Shown one piece after another: positions 23,664-33,378 of a stretch of 50,219 bases of DNA (within the stretch, counting starts at the first letter, position 1; each line of letters starts with the position of its first letter). Both the position numbers and the translations under genes were made by a program. The notes beneath the pieces were generated by a model. It did not search any database and was not told the DNA's origin. It worked only from the letters and a program-made list of their open reading frames with translations. This DNA comes from a bacterium (lineage in GTDB: Bacteria; Krumholzibacteriota; Krumholzibacteriia; LZORAL124-64-63), in the NCBI GenBank assembly GCA_020049465.1, contig JAIFKS010000090.1, positions 1 through 50,219 of the forward strand, read 5' to 3'.

Positions 23664-24167
23664 ATGAACGACCCCAAAACTTCCCCCGCCCCGTTCCGCG
23701 CCGCCGTTCTGCCCGGCGACGTCGAGGCGGTCCGCGCGCTGGTCGCGGCGACGGGTTACTTCAACGACGAGGAAGTCGGCATCGCCGCCGAGCTGGTGGC
23801 CGAGACGCTGGCCCGCGGCGACGACGCCGGCTACGAATACCTGTTCGCCGAACAGGACGGCCGTGTGGTCGGCTACAGCTGCTACGGACGCATCCCCTGT
23901 TCGAGCGTCAGCTGGGATCTGTACTGGATCGCCGTGCACCCGGACCAGCAGGGCACCGGCCTGGGCCGACGTCTGCTGCGCGAGACCGAAGCGCGGGTGA
24001 AGGCGGCAGGCGGGCTGGCGGTGTACGCCGAGACCAGCGGCAAGGCGCAGTACGCCTCGACGCGCGGGTTCTACGAGAAGAGCGGGTACGACACCGCCGG
24101 CGTGTTCGAGGACTTCTACGCGCCGGGCGACGCGAAATACACGTACTGCCTCAGGCTGGACCGGTAG
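23664..24167 (+). CDS. GNAT-family N-acetyltransferase
   Basis: A 167-residue protein with GGAGC six bases before ATG 23664. The acetyl-CoA signature is clear: WDLYWIAVHPDQQGTGLGRRLL (strand 4 to helix with the Q/RxxGxG/A loop), then AVYAETSGKAQYASTRGFYEKSGY. Being last in the operon, it probably acetylates the amine made by the aminomutase or the peptide made by the ligases. Archaeal AblB acetylates beta-lysine to the osmolyte N-epsilon-acetyl-beta-lysine. I cannot tell whether this protein is its functional counterpart. The next gene is on the opposite strand 22 bases later, so the operon ends here. Confidence 0.85.
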   Translation: MNDPKTSPAPFRAAVLPGDVEAVRALVAATGYFNDEEVGIAAELVAETLARGDDAGYEYLFAEQDGRVVGYSCYGRIPCSSVSWDLYWIAVHPDQQGTGLGRRLLRETEARVKAAGGLAVYAETSGKAQYASTRGFYEKSGYDTAGVFEDFYAPGDAKYTYCLRLDR

Positions 24168-24189
24168 GCGCGCAGGCGCCTCCCCTGCG

Positions 24190-25158
24190 TCAGCCTCCCA
24201 TCGAGAAAAGCACGATGACATAGGCCACGTAGGCACCGAGCAGCAGCCCGCCTTCGATGCGCGAGATTTGCCCGCCGCTGCGCATGATCGGCACCAGCGC
24301 CAGCGTCGCCAGGAGCAACACCGGCGTGTCGCGCATGGTCAGGCTCGCGTTGACAACCTGAGGCGATACTGCGGCGCACACGCCGACGATTCCGAACGAG
24401 TTGAAAATGTTCGAGCCGATCACGTTGCCCACGGCGATGTCGGTATTGCCGCGCTTCATGGCCACCAGTGAGGTGAACAGCTCCGGCAGCGAGGTGCCGG
24501 CCGACACCAAAGTCAGGCCGATGAGCAGTTCGGACCACCCAAACTGACGCGCGATGGTGATGGCCGAATCGACAAAACCGCGCGAGCCCAGAACCAGCAG
24601 CCCCAGACCCAGCACCACGAAGGCGATGTCCCGGGCCACGGCCCCGCGCACCTGTCGCAGCGAGGGCGCCAGTTCCTGCTCGATCAGCTGCACATCGTCG
24701 GCGCCCGCCTTCCGCGCCGAGCGGTAGGCCGCGGCCACGTAGGCCGCCAGCAGCGCCACGAGCACGAAGCCGACCGGACGTGGGATGTAGCCGGCGAACG
24801 GCAGAGCAAGCCAGGGCACCAACGCCGCGCCGACGGCCACGATCAGGTCGCGCCGCACCGCGGCAATCTGCACGCGGATCGGCTTGAACAGCGCGGTCAG
24901 GCCCAGGATCAGGCAGATGTTGAAGATGTTGGACCCGACGACGTTGCCCAGGGCCACGTCCGAGGATTGCCGCAGCGTCGCCGTCAGGCTGGCGCCCAGT
25001 TCAGGCGACGAAGTGCCGAAGCCGACGACGGTCAAGCCCACGAACAGCGACGAGACGCCGGCTCTCAGGGCAAGGCGCGACGAACCGCGAACCAGGAATT
25101 CAGCGCCCAGAGTGATGGCACCCAGGGACACGAGGATGACCAGTAACAGAACGAACAA
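24190..25158 (-). CDS. Na+/Ca2+ (YrbG-like) exchanger
   Basis: A 322-residue inner-membrane antiporter starting at TTG with GGAGG five bases upstream. Ten membrane helices contain two inverted alpha-repeats with the ion-binding signature: GFGTSSPELGASLTA with NVVGSNIFNI, and SAGTSLPELFTSLVA with NVIGSNIFNS. These Glu and Ser/Thr residues bind calcium and sodium in the family. It probably exports calcium using the sodium gradient. Its stop lies 22 bases from the stop of the GNAT gene; the two genes converge. Confidence 0.9.
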   Translation of the reverse strand: MFVLLLVILVSLGAITLGAEFLVRGSSRLALRAGVSSLFVGLTVVGFGTSSPELGASLTATLRQSSDVALGNVVGSNIFNICLILGLTALFKPIRVQIAAVRRDLIVAVGAALVPWLALPFAGYIPRPVGFVLVALLAAYVAAAYRSARKAGADDVQLIEQELAPSLRQVRGAVARDIAFVVLGLGLLVLGSRGFVDSAITIARQFGWSELLIGLTLVSAGTSLPELFTSLVAMKRGNTDIAVGNVIGSNIFNSFGIVGVCAAVSPQVVNASLTMRDTPVLLLATLALVPIMRSGGQISRIEGGLLLGAYVAYVIVLFSMGG

Positions 25159-25291
25159 GATGGCCTCCGGCGACGCTCAGGGCGCGGTCAGGGGTCTACG
25201 CAACGGCCGCTCCATGATAGGATACGGGCGCTGATGCCGCCTCCCGAATATTCCGGCGCCGCGTGACCCGCTCCGCCGCGAAAGGACCCCC

Positions 25292-26359
25292 ATGACCGAC
25301 CATCTGTTCTCGCCGCTGGCCTGCCGGGGGCTGACCCTGCGCAACCGCGTGGTCATGTCCCCGATGTGCCAGTACTCCTGCGTCGACGGCCTGGCCAATG
25401 ACTGGCACCTGATGCATCTGGGGAGCCGCGCCGCCGGCGGCGTGGGCGCGATCATCGCCGAGGCGGCGGCCGTGCAGCCGCAGGGCCGCATCAGTCCGGC
25501 CGACCTGGGCATCTGGGACGACCGCCACGTCGAGCCGCTGCGGCGCGTGTTCGCGTTCGTCGCGCGGCAGGGAGCGGCGCCGGGCATCCAGCTCGCGCAT
25601 GCCGGCCGCAAGGCAGGGACCCCGCCGCCCTGGCAGGGCGGCCAGCCGCTGTCGCCGGCCGAACGGGGCTGGCCCGACCTGGCGGCCCCCAGCGCGCTGC
25701 CGTTCGCCGACGGCTACCACGTGCCGGTGGCGATGACGGAAGAGGACATCGCCGGCGTGATCAAGGCGTTCGCGGCCGCGGCCGGGCGCGCGCTGGCCGC
25801 CGGCGCGCAGATCGTCGAGGTGCACGCGGCCCACGGCTACCTGCTGCACCAGTTCCTTTCGCCGCTGAGCAACCGGCGCAGCGACCGCTGGGGCGGCTCC
25901 TTCGAGGGCCGCACGCGCCTGACGCGCGAGGTCGTCGCGGCTGTCCGCGCCGTGTGGCCCGGGCACCTGCCGTTGTGGATCCGGATATCGGCCACCGACT
26001 GGGTCGACGGCGGCTGGAACGACGACGAGTCCGTCGAGCTGTCCCGGGAACTGGTCAAACTGGGCGTCGACCTGATCGACTGTTCGTCCGGTGGCGCCGT
26101 GCCCGACGCGGTGATCCCGGCGGCGCCGGGCTTCCAGGTGCGCTTCGCCGAGCGGATCCGGCGCGAGGCCGGCGTGGCCACCGGCGCCGTGGGGCTGATC
26201 ACCGAAGCGGCTCAGGCCGACGCCGTCGTGCGCGAGGGCCGCGCCGATCTGGTGCTGCTGGGCCGGGTGCTGCTGCGCGAGCCGCACTGGACGCTGCAGG
26301 CCGCCCGCGCGCTGGGACAGCCGGTACCGGCGCCGCAGCAGTACCTGCGGGGCATCTGA
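25292..26359 (+). CDS. Old Yellow Enzyme family FMN oxidoreductase (YqjM-like)
   Basis: A 355-residue flavoenzyme, GAAAGGA before the ATG. It has the YqjM-type features: VVMSPMCQYS with redox-tuning Cys26, LAHAGRKA, VHAAHGYLLHQFLSPLSNRRSDRWGG with the substrate-binding His pair, and GRVLLREP near the FMN phosphate site. Such enzymes reduce activated C=C bonds with NAD(P)H, for example alpha,beta-unsaturated aldehydes made under oxidative stress. It stands alone between opposite-strand genes and is cytoplasmic. Confidence 0.9.
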   Translation: MTDHLFSPLACRGLTLRNRVVMSPMCQYSCVDGLANDWHLMHLGSRAAGGVGAIIAEAAAVQPQGRISPADLGIWDDRHVEPLRRVFAFVARQGAAPGIQLAHAGRKAGTPPPWQGGQPLSPAERGWPDLAAPSALPFADGYHVPVAMTEEDIAGVIKAFAAAAGRALAAGAQIVEVHAAHGYLLHQFLSPLSNRRSDRWGGSFEGRTRLTREVVAAVRAVWPGHLPLWIRISATDWVDGGWNDDESVELSRELVKLGVDLIDCSSGGAVPDAVIPAAPGFQVRFAERIRREAGVATGAVGLITEAAQADAVVREGRADLVLLGRVLLREPHWTLQAARALGQPVPAPQQYLRGI

Positions 26360-26371
26360 ACGGAGGACCGG

Positions 26372-27070
26372 TCAGGGCTGCACGGTGACGCCCGGATACG
26401 TCGTCATCGCCCACGGGATGTGCCCGCTGTCGGCGAAAGCCACGAGCTTGCAGGAGCCGTCGGCCTTGACTTGGATGATCGTCAGGCTGCAGTTGGCGAT
26501 GCTCATGCCCAGCCACGCCTGCGGCTCGACGCCGAGCGCCCGGCACACGAACCAGCGGATCACGTTGCCGTGGCAGACGACGATGTCGTGCTGATCGGCG
26601 GCGCCCTCCGCCGGCCGGAACAGCCGGCTCCAGGCGGTCGTCAGCTGTGCGGCGCACGCCTCGGCTTCACCTGCCTGCATTTCCGCCATGATGTCCTGCC
26701 GCCAGGTCGGGGGCGTGCACTCGCGGATGTCGCGAACGACCTGCAGCGGCACTTCCGGCAACTGCCGGCCGATGATCTCGCCCGTCTGCCGCGCCCGCGA
26801 CATGGCGCTGGCCTGCAGCGAGGAGAACACGACCGGCATGGCGTCGAGCCGCTCGGCGACCAGGCGCGCCTGCTGGCGGCCGAGCGCGTCGAGCGCGCAG
26901 CAGGTGTCCTCGTCGCAGTCGTTCTCCTTCACGTACTCGCCGTGGCGGATCAGGTAGATGTTGCGCACGGGCTGGTCGGCCGTGGGCAGCACGGCGCGGG
27001 CTGGACCCGCCAGGGCGACGACGACCGCGAAGATCGTCACCGGAAACATGCGCAGGGTTGCCCGGTTCAT
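26372..27070 (-). CDS. Exported histidine phosphatase family protein (PGAM5-like)
   Basis: A 232-residue protein with an N-terminal signal (about 27 residues ending GPARA). The catalytic motif is YLIRHGEY (His43), and the second His is in IVVCHGNVIRW. Further conserved residues include Arg in ASAMSRARQTGE. The family removes phosphate through a phosphohistidine intermediate. Extra Cys pairs (DCDEDTCC) suit an oxidising compartment. Its start overlaps the stop of the DOMON-like gene by four bases, so the pair is translationally coupled. The substrate is unknown. Confidence 0.85.
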   Translation of the reverse strand: MNRATLRMFPVTIFAVVVALAGPARAVLPTADQPVRNIYLIRHGEYVKENDCDEDTCCALDALGRQQARLVAERLDAMPVVFSSLQASAMSRARQTGEIIGRQLPEVPLQVVRDIRECTPPTWRQDIMAEMQAGEAEACAAQLTTAWSRLFRPAEGAADQHDIVVCHGNVIRWFVCRALGVEPQAWLGMSIANCSLTIIQVKADGSCKLVAFADSGHIPWAMTTYPGVTVQP

Positions 27071-27624
27071 GGCGTCGTCCCTTTCGTCGTGCAGGGCGGC
27101 AGCCGGAGCGTGAAGGCCCGGCGATCATGGAAATCAGGCGCCGTCGCGGGATGGACCAGCGCCCAGTGGGACACGGCGCCGCCGGCGGCTTCGAGCACGG
27201 CGCTCACGCCGATGTCGAGTTCGGCTTCGGCCAGGCCGAGCGGCGCCAGTGGCAGTTCGATCGTCAGACGCAGTTCGCCGTCGGCATGCGTGATGCCGGC
27301 CGGCAGGACGGCGATCGCGGCCTCTTCGCGTCCCGCGGCGCGATAACCGTCGAAGCGATAGAGATTCCAGTCGCCGTTCGGAGCGAGATTCAGTTCGTGG
27401 TAGCCGGGCTGCCCCGCCGCCGCGACGAACAATTCGCCGCAGGTCCGGCGCCACAGGCCGTCGCGGCGCGCGGGGGGCGAAGCTGCATCGACGGGCTGTC
27501 CGCCCGTGATCGCGAACTCCACGACCAGTCGAGTCCCGGACCGCCACAACCGGCCGCTGACCGACGACGGCGCCGGCGACGGCGTCCTCGCGAACGGGAT
27601 CAGGGAAAATTCACGGACCAGCAT
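27067..27624 (-). CDS. DOMON-like domain protein
   Basis: A 185-residue protein. The ATG at 27624 was chosen over a GTG thirteen codons earlier, which has no ribosome site. Features of the bacterial DOMON-like family are the strand LVVEFAITGGQP, the block RRDGLWRRTCGELFV, then YHELNLAPNGDWNLYRFDGYR and ISV-type strands near the end. This family is a beta-sandwich related to carbohydrate-binding module 9 and to haem- or sugar-binding DOMON domains, and no enzymatic function is known. It has no signal peptide and is coupled to the downstream histidine phosphatase. Confidence 0.75.
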   Translation of the reverse strand: MLVREFSLIPFARTPSPAPSSVSGRLWRSGTRLVVEFAITGGQPVDAASPPARRDGLWRRTCGELFVAAAGQPGYHELNLAPNGDWNLYRFDGYRAAGREEAAIAVLPAGITHADGELRLTIELPLAPLGLAEAELDIGVSAVLEAAGGAVSHWALVHPATAPDFHDRRAFTLRLPPCTTKGTTP

Positions 27625-28035
27625 GGAACGCAGTTCTCCCCATATCGTCTTCACGGATCCCACGCCTGACGCATTGCCGTGGGCAGCATCCCATCAGGCC
27701 ACCGGGACGAGCAAGGTGATTCGGCCGCGGTGAGCACCTGCGCCGGCGCAAATGCCCGTCCGTCCCGGACCGCGACCAGGCGGGCGGATCGGATCTGTCT
27801 TGAACAGCAGCGATTCAAAGGCGTGTATTTATCATGACCAGTCAATCCCATGGCGCTTGCGTCCCGCCAAATGACAAAATTTCCATTCATGACCAGATCG
27901 TCGCTACAAAATCTCGCGGTTCCCGCCCTACGGGTTTTCTTGCCTGAAGAAGGCGCGCAGACCATGATTTCACCTCTGCGGGCCGTTCCCGCCCCTGCGG
28001 TGGAACCGCAGCCCACCCCGACTCCGGAGACTGAA
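27625..28035. other. Gene-free stretch before the S46 peptidase gene
   Basis: These 411 bases hold the sixth dispersed palindrome (27736-27753), two direct copies of TCATGACCAG (27832-27841 and 27887-27896) and a weak promoter-like pair (TTGAAC at 27800 and TGTATT at 27824, 18 bases apart). An open frame runs through part of it in phase with the peptidase, but its peptide looks non-coding. Confidence 0.5.
27736..27753. repeat. Dispersed palindrome, copy 6 (two mismatches)
   Basis: ACCTGCGCCGGCGCAAAT, the most diverged copy: C at position 3 and A at position 17. The ten central bases remain a perfect palindrome. Confidence 0.55.
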
Positions 28036-30099
28036 GTGCCAGCCAGCCGCATTTTCTCCGCCGCCGCTATCGCCCTGGCGCTTGCCGTCCCCGCCCTGGC
28101 CGACGAGGGCATGTGGACGTTCGACAATCCGCCGACCGCGTCGCTGCAGGAACAGTACGGTTTCACGTTGACGCCCGCCTGGCTGGAGAAACTGCAACTG
28201 TCCTGCGTGCGCATCGGCGGCGGCTCCGGTTCGTTCGTCAGCCCCGACGGACTGGTGCTGACCAACGCGCACGTGGCGCAGGGTCAGCAGCAGAAGCTGT
28301 CGACGGCCGATCATGACTACGTCGCCACGGGCTTCGTGGCGAGCGGCCGCGCGCAGGAGATGCCCTGCCCGGATCTGGAAGTCGTCATCCTGGCGTCGTA
28401 CGAGAATGTCACGGCGCAGGTGCAGGCCGCGCTGCCGGCCGATGCGTCGGGCCCCGAAGCGCTGGCGGCCCGCCAGGCGATCTGCGCGGACATCGCCGGG
28501 CAGAGCCAGTCGGCAACCGGCCTGCAGTCGGACGTGGTCACGCTGTACCATGGCGGCGAGTACTGGCTGTATCGTTACCGCAGCTTCACCGACGTGCGAC
28601 TGGTCTTCGCGCCCGAGGCGACGGCGGCGTACTTCGGCGGCGATGACGACAACTTCACCTACCCGCGCCACGACCTGGACCTGGCCCTGTTCCGCGTCTA
28701 CGAGAACGGCCGGCCGTTGCGCAGCCCCGACTGGCTGCCCCTGAACACCGCCGGCGCGCGCGATGGTGATCTGGTGTTCGTCCCCGGTCATCCCGGCACC
28801 ACCGAGCGGCTGCTGACGGTGGCGCAATTGACGACCCGCCGCGATCACACCTACCCGCGCGGCGAACGTTACATGGACGAGACGATCACCGCCCTGAACT
28901 GCTACGCCGCGCGCGGTCCCGAGCAGGCGCGTCAGGTCGGCGGACTGCTGATGGGGCTCAACAACGGCCGCAAGTCCAGTCTTGGGGAATACCGCGGCCT
29001 TCTGGATCCTTCCGTCTGGTCGGCCAAGCAGCGCGAGGAAGAGGACTTCCGCGCGCGCGTGTCCGCCGACCCGGATCTGCAGTCCCGCTACGGAGGCGCC
29101 TGGGCAATGATCGAGCAGGCGGAGCAGGCCAGGCTGTCGCGGATGACGGAGTTGAGCGGACGGACCATGCCGCGCTTCGGATTGGCGCGTACGGCACTGA
29201 GCCTGGTGCGATTCGTCGACGAGTCGCGCAAGCCGGACGGAGAGCGGCTTGAGGGCTACCACGACGCCCAGTTGCGCCGCCAGCGCTTCCGGCTGCTGTC
29301 ACCGGCCCCGGTCTACCTGGATCTGGAGCAGTTCATCCTGGAACTGTCATTGGCGCGCATGGCCGGGGACCTCGGCGACGACGATGCCTTCCGGAAGCTG
29401 GCCCTGAACGGACGGACGCCGACCGAGCGCGCCGCCGAACTGATCGGGGGCACGGCGATGGCCGATCCGGCCGCGCGCCAGGCGCTGCTGGATGGAGGCC
29501 CGGAAGCCGTCGCGGCGTCGACCGATCCGCTGATCGTCATGGCGCGGGCGCTGGACCCGCTGCTGCGCGAGCAGGAAAAATGGCTGGAAGACAACGTCGA
29601 GGGCCTGGCGGCCACCGCCGGTGAAATGCTGGGCGCCGCCCGCTTCGCGGTCTACGGAAAGAACGCCGCCCCGGACGCCACGTTCACCCTGCGGCTGTCC
29701 TACGGCCAGGTGCTGGGCTATCCCTGCAACGGTACACGCGCGCCGGCGATCACGACGTTCCATGGTCTGCTGGACCGCGCGCTGTCGTTCGGCATGGCGC
29801 CTCCGTACGATCCGTCGCCGCGGTTCCTGCAGAAACAGAAGGGACTGGACCTGGCCACGCCGCTGAATTTCGTCAGCACCTGCGACATCACCGGCGGCAG
29901 TTCGGGTTCACCCGTGGTCGACCGCGAGGGACGCCTGGTCGGCCTGGTCTTCGACGGCAACATCGAGAGCCTGGCCGGCAATTTCGTCTTCGACGGCACC
30001 GCCAACCGTTGCGTGTCGGTGCATGCCGCCGCCATCGCCCTGGCGCTGCGGGATCTGTACGACGCGGGCCACCTGCTGCGGGAAATGCAGGGCCGCTGA
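28036..30099 (+). CDS. S46 family dipeptidyl peptidase (DPP7-like)
   Basis: A 687-residue periplasmic protease. GTG 28036 has GGAG six bases upstream and gives a clean signal peptide ending VPALADE; in-frame ATGs further upstream do not. The catalytic triad is readable: His79 in LTNAHVAQG, Asp215 in RHDLDLALFR, and Ser623 in GGSSGSPV. Gly641 lies 18 residues after the Ser, at the place where DPP11 has the Arg that selects acidic residues and DPP7 has Gly. This protein therefore probably releases dipeptides with hydrophobic or neutral second residues. S46 enzymes occur mainly in Bacteroidetes and other bacteria that live on peptides. A lipoprotein cytochrome gene follows. Confidence 0.9.
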   Translation: MPASRIFSAAAIALALAVPALADEGMWTFDNPPTASLQEQYGFTLTPAWLEKLQLSCVRIGGGSGSFVSPDGLVLTNAHVAQGQQQKLSTADHDYVATGFVASGRAQEMPCPDLEVVILASYENVTAQVQAALPADASGPEALAARQAICADIAGQSQSATGLQSDVVTLYHGGEYWLYRYRSFTDVRLVFAPEATAAYFGGDDDNFTYPRHDLDLALFRVYENGRPLRSPDWLPLNTAGARDGDLVFVPGHPGTTERLLTVAQLTTRRDHTYPRGERYMDETITALNCYAARGPEQARQVGGLLMGLNNGRKSSLGEYRGLLDPSVWSAKQREEEDFRARVSADPDLQSRYGGAWAMIEQAEQARLSRMTELSGRTMPRFGLARTALSLVRFVDESRKPDGERLEGYHDAQLRRQRFRLLSPAPVYLDLEQFILELSLARMAGDLGDDDAFRKLALNGRTPTERAAELIGGTAMADPAARQALLDGGPEAVAASTDPLIVMARALDPLLREQEKWLEDNVEGLAATAGEMLGAARFAVYGKNAAPDATFTLRLSYGQVLGYPCNGTRAPAITTFHGLLDRALSFGMAPPYDPSPRFLQKQKGLDLATPLNFVSTCDITGGSSGSPVVDREGRLVGLVFDGNIESLAGNFVFDGTANRCVSVHAAAIALALRDLYDAGHLLREMQGR

Positions 30100-30193
30100 A
30101 CAGGCGGCGGATCACGCCCGATTGATGCATCTTGTGGACCGCGGCTGCCGTTCGGAACAGTCGCGGTCGACTTTTTACCGGAGGTGTGACGCC

Positions 30194-30694
30194 GTGACAT
30201 GCGTGCGATCGCCGGGCCGCACGGCCCGGTTCCTGATGCTGGTCCTGCTTCTGATGGCCGTCGGGTGCGGCCGCCGCGAACCCCAGCCGTCGGACAGCAA
30301 GTCCGCGGCCGGAACCGCCGAAGGCACCGCAGCGGCCGCCTCGCCCGCCGCCGAAGCCGCCGCCCTGGATCAGGGCCCCCGCGCCGCCGAAGCCATGGAG
30401 GCGGTGGCCCCGCTGGCCGCCACCGGCCAGATGCTGTTCGACGCCAAGGGCTGCACGGGTTGCCACACGTTCGGCGAGAGCGACACGGCGCCCGATCTGC
30501 GCGGCGTGGCCTCGCGGCGCACCGCAGCCTGGCTGCGCCGGCAGATCCTGGAACCCGAATGGATGGCCGAGCACGATTCGCTGACGCGCGCGATGGTCGA
30601 ACACTACGGCGTGCCGATGGCCGACCTGGACGTTTCGACGGACGAAGCCGCGGCCCTGCTGCATTTCCTGGTGCGTGAAGATGCGGGTCCCTGA
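30194..30694 (+). CDS. Lipoprotein c-type cytochrome
   Basis: A 166-residue protein starting at GTG with GGAGG nine bases upstream. The signal segment LMLVLLLMAVGC ends in a lipobox. An Ala-rich linker of about 50 residues precedes a single haem c domain with CTGCH. Met in GVPMADL is the probable sixth ligand, and SDTAPDLRGV and WLRRQILEP match subunit II-like and diheme-oxidase-type mono-haem domains. It is probably a membrane-tethered periplasmic electron carrier. No oxidase lies in the window. Confidence 0.85.
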   Translation: MTCVRSPGRTARFLMLVLLLMAVGCGRREPQPSDSKSAAGTAEGTAAAASPAAEAAALDQGPRAAEAMEAVAPLAATGQMLFDAKGCTGCHTFGESDTAPDLRGVASRRTAAWLRRQILEPEWMAEHDSLTRAMVEHYGVPMADLDVSTDEAAALLHFLVREDAGP

Positions 30695-30717
30695 GCCGGG
30701 AGGCTTGCGCGCCGGGA

Positions 30718-32589
<1,872 letters not shown>

Positions 32590-32590
32590 C

Positions 32591-33193
32591 TCAGTCGCCT
32601 CCTTTCACGATCTCGGCCATCTTGAGCAGATGTGAACTGAGCTTCAGTCCGGCCCTGTCGGCCGCCTCACGATTCACCCGCAACTGGATGCGGTTGCGGT
32701 CGCGCCGAAGTTCCACCATGCCGCCGGCTTCGCAGAATCCGTCGATGTCGCTGACCGTCAGCAACGGTAATCCCGCCATGGCCGCCAGCAGTTCGGACAT
32801 CGACGCCGACTGCGAGCGCGAGATGAACACCACCTGAACTTCCGACGCCGCCGGCGCCGGCAGCGGATCGCGCAGGACCAGCTTCCGTCGGCGCACCTCT
32901 TTGCCGACGAGGTGATTCAGCGACGGATCCGATTCGTCATGACCGATCACGCCGATGGTGAACGTGCCCTCGTCCAGCGCGCTCTCCGGCCACGAGACGA
33001 CCATCGCCAGGTTGAAGACGATGCCCGCCTTGATCAGCGCTTCGGGCGAGACAGCCGGTTCGACCGCGCGTGCCGAAGCCGGCACCCCGGCCAGCACGAG
33101 CGCGACGATCACAGCGATGCCCAAGGCACGGAGCACTGGCCGCCTTCCGGTCACGGGAGCGGAGCGCACGTCGCGGTTCGGCCACGTCCGCAC
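32591..33193 (-). CDS. YfiR-family periplasmic protein
   Basis: A 200-residue exported protein of the YfiR/DUF4154 type. A signal segment ([19 protein letters not shown]) precedes the domain, which has [18 protein letters not shown] at its start, [19 protein letters not shown] in the middle, and [19 protein letters not shown] near the end, the usual order. In Pseudomonas YfiR holds back the diguanylate cyclase YfiN. Here it probably controls the kinase encoded one base downstream. The start could be any of a few closely spaced GTG codons, and 33193 is the longest. The divergent gene encodes a TonB receptor. Confidence 0.85.
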   Translation of the reverse strand: MRTWPNRDVRSAPVTGRRPVLRALGIAVIVALVLAGVPASARAVEPAVSPEALIKAGIVFNLAMVVSWPESALDEGTFTIGVIGHDESDPSLNHLVGKEVRRRKLVLRDPLPAPAASEVQVVFISRSQSASMSELLAAMAGLPLLTVSDIDGFCEAGGMVELRRDRNRIQLRVNREAADRAGLKLSSHLLKMAEIVKGGD

Positions 33194-33378
33194 GCCGGTG
33201 GCGCCGGCATGGGCGCCCCTGGTACGCTGCCCTTATCGGCAACGGCCGGGACGATTTGAGGACGATTAGCGCTTAACCGCCTGCCGGCCCGGTCGATACG
33301 TCCCGGGAAGGTGGAGAGTCCCGGCGCGTCGTTTCGGCGAGTGAACCGACAGCGCCGCAACCAGGCGAAGGAGCGGCC

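Noticed and set aside
20312..24167. Simple N-epsilon-acetyl-beta-lysine osmolyte pathway (ablA/ablB)
   Set aside because: An osmolyte pathway needs only the aminomutase and the acetyltransferase. The two coupled ATP-grasp genes imply ligation chemistry, and the GNAT protein does not clearly resemble AblB. The option stays open for the last gene only.
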